From DATBMY01 sp036554605 (GTDB taxonomy: Bacteria; Acidobacteriota; Blastocatellia; UBA7656): DNA of 13,953 bases. The DNA is taken from positions 1 to 13,953 of the forward strand of contig DATBMY010000235.1 in the NCBI GenBank assembly GCA_036554605.1, written 5' to 3'. Position 1 is the first letter of the stretch, and each line of letters opens with the position of its first letter. The translations under genes and the position numbers were made by a program. Under the pieces are notes generated by a model that saw only the letters and a program-made list of their open reading frames with translations, was not told the DNA's origin and made no database searches. Shown in pieces: positions 13,724 to 13,953 of the stretch.

Positions 13724-13729
13724 TATTTA

Positions 13730-13790
13730 AGGGTGAAGGAGCGAGAGGAAGAAGGGGTGAAAGGGTGAAGGGGTGATGAAGTATATCAAG
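13730..13790. repeat. purine-rich GGGTGAA-type short repeats
   Basis: Upstream of the helical-repeat gene, units such as GGGTGAAGG, GGGGTGAAA, GGGTGAAGG and GGGGTGATG follow each other with GA-rich spacers. Degenerate short tandem repeat, no coding sense seen. Confidence 0.5.
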
Positions 13791-13810
13791 ATCGTTGGAT
13801 ACGACGGTGA

Positions 13811-13929
13811 GGCCCGAAGGGCCGACAGTTAATAGCCGCGGGCGTGAGCCCGTGGGGACCGATTGTTTATAGATTTGAGCGCCGAAGGCGCGGCAGATCA
13901 TTTTGATAATGTGCCGGCCCTTGCGGGCC
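13811..13929. repeat. array of four small GC hairpins (REP-like element)
   Basis: Four short inverted repeats about 30-40 nt apart: GGCCC-gaa-GGGCC (13811-13823), CCGCGGGC-gtga-GCCCGTGG (13836-13855, one G-T pair), GCGCC-gaa-GGCGC (13879-13891) and GGCCC-ttgc-GGGCC (13916-13929), joined by AT-richer linkers. No coding pattern. The layout resembles dispersed intergenic multi-hairpin repeats. Confidence 0.65.
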
Positions 13930-13953
13930 TCTGTCGTTGATCTCCGTGCGACC

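Noticed and set aside
13701..13901. 66-aa minus-strand frame over the hairpin array
   Set aside because: It reads through hairpins and short repeats and has no ribosome site or protein-like pattern.
13730..13953. CRISPR array or tRNA gene at the right edge
   Set aside because: The repeats are short, non-identical hairpins without equal spacers, and no cloverleaf can be drawn.

Overview
This is a GC-rich, gene-dense chromosomal window with 14 supported protein genes and no rRNA, tRNA, CRISPR array or transposase that I can see. Gene content and style point to a free-living bacterium, probably Acidobacteriota of the Blastocatellia/Pyrinomonadaceae kind. The hints are a BON lipoprotein with Asn/Ala-rich linkers, frequent ATA isoleucine codons, and small GC hairpins in gene-free spacers. 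That placement is inference from gist, not from a marker phylogeny.

Layout. On the left, a dihydrodipicolinate-synthase/HOGA-type aldolase gene (minus strand, running off the window start) diverges from fmt. A long plus-strand run follows: fmt, sat (ATP sulfurylase, behind a good sigma70-type promoter), a BON-domain lipoprotein closed by a strong hairpin, a small uncharacterised beta-rich protein (DUF6941-like), a ClpA-like AAA+ protein, a YbjN/CesT-fold protein 16 nt downstream of it, and coaE. coaE converges on, and overlaps by 23 nt, a minus-strand M20 carboxypeptidase G2-like gene. Continuing on the minus strand are a secreted thioredoxin-like protein with a clear intrinsic terminator and a secreted PsbP/DcrB-like protein with a C-terminal membrane anchor. 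A MocA-like nucleotidyltransferase gene (plus) diverges from the latter. It converges through a 17-bp hairpin terminator on a minus-strand zinc-ribbon membrane protein. A roughly 400-nt gene-free stretch, a GlsB/YeaQ-type membrane protein with a good promoter, and a helical-repeat protein of unknown function follow. The last 230 nt are non-coding and hold a short tandem-like purine-rich run and four evenly spaced small hairpins.

How the genes fit together. Most are housekeeping: Fmt (initiator tRNA formylation), Sat (sulfate activation), CoaE (last step of CoA synthesis), MocA-like (molybdenum cofactor maturation). They do not form one pathway. The most unusual unit is the ClpA-like/YbjN pair. 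The Clp protein has an intact first ATPase ring domain, but its second has lost every catalytic signature (Walker A Thr, Walker B Asp-Glu, sensor 1, Arg finger), while keeping the GYVGY pore loop and a VGF tripeptide where ClpA/ClpX/ClpC dock ClpP. With a chaperone-fold protein encoded immediately behind it, this looks like a specialised unfoldase plus adaptor or chaperone module and is the best candidate here for something undescribed. Second in interest is the helical-repeat gene, whose reading frame has no ATG at its start and carries a good Shine-Dalgarno before an ATC codon.
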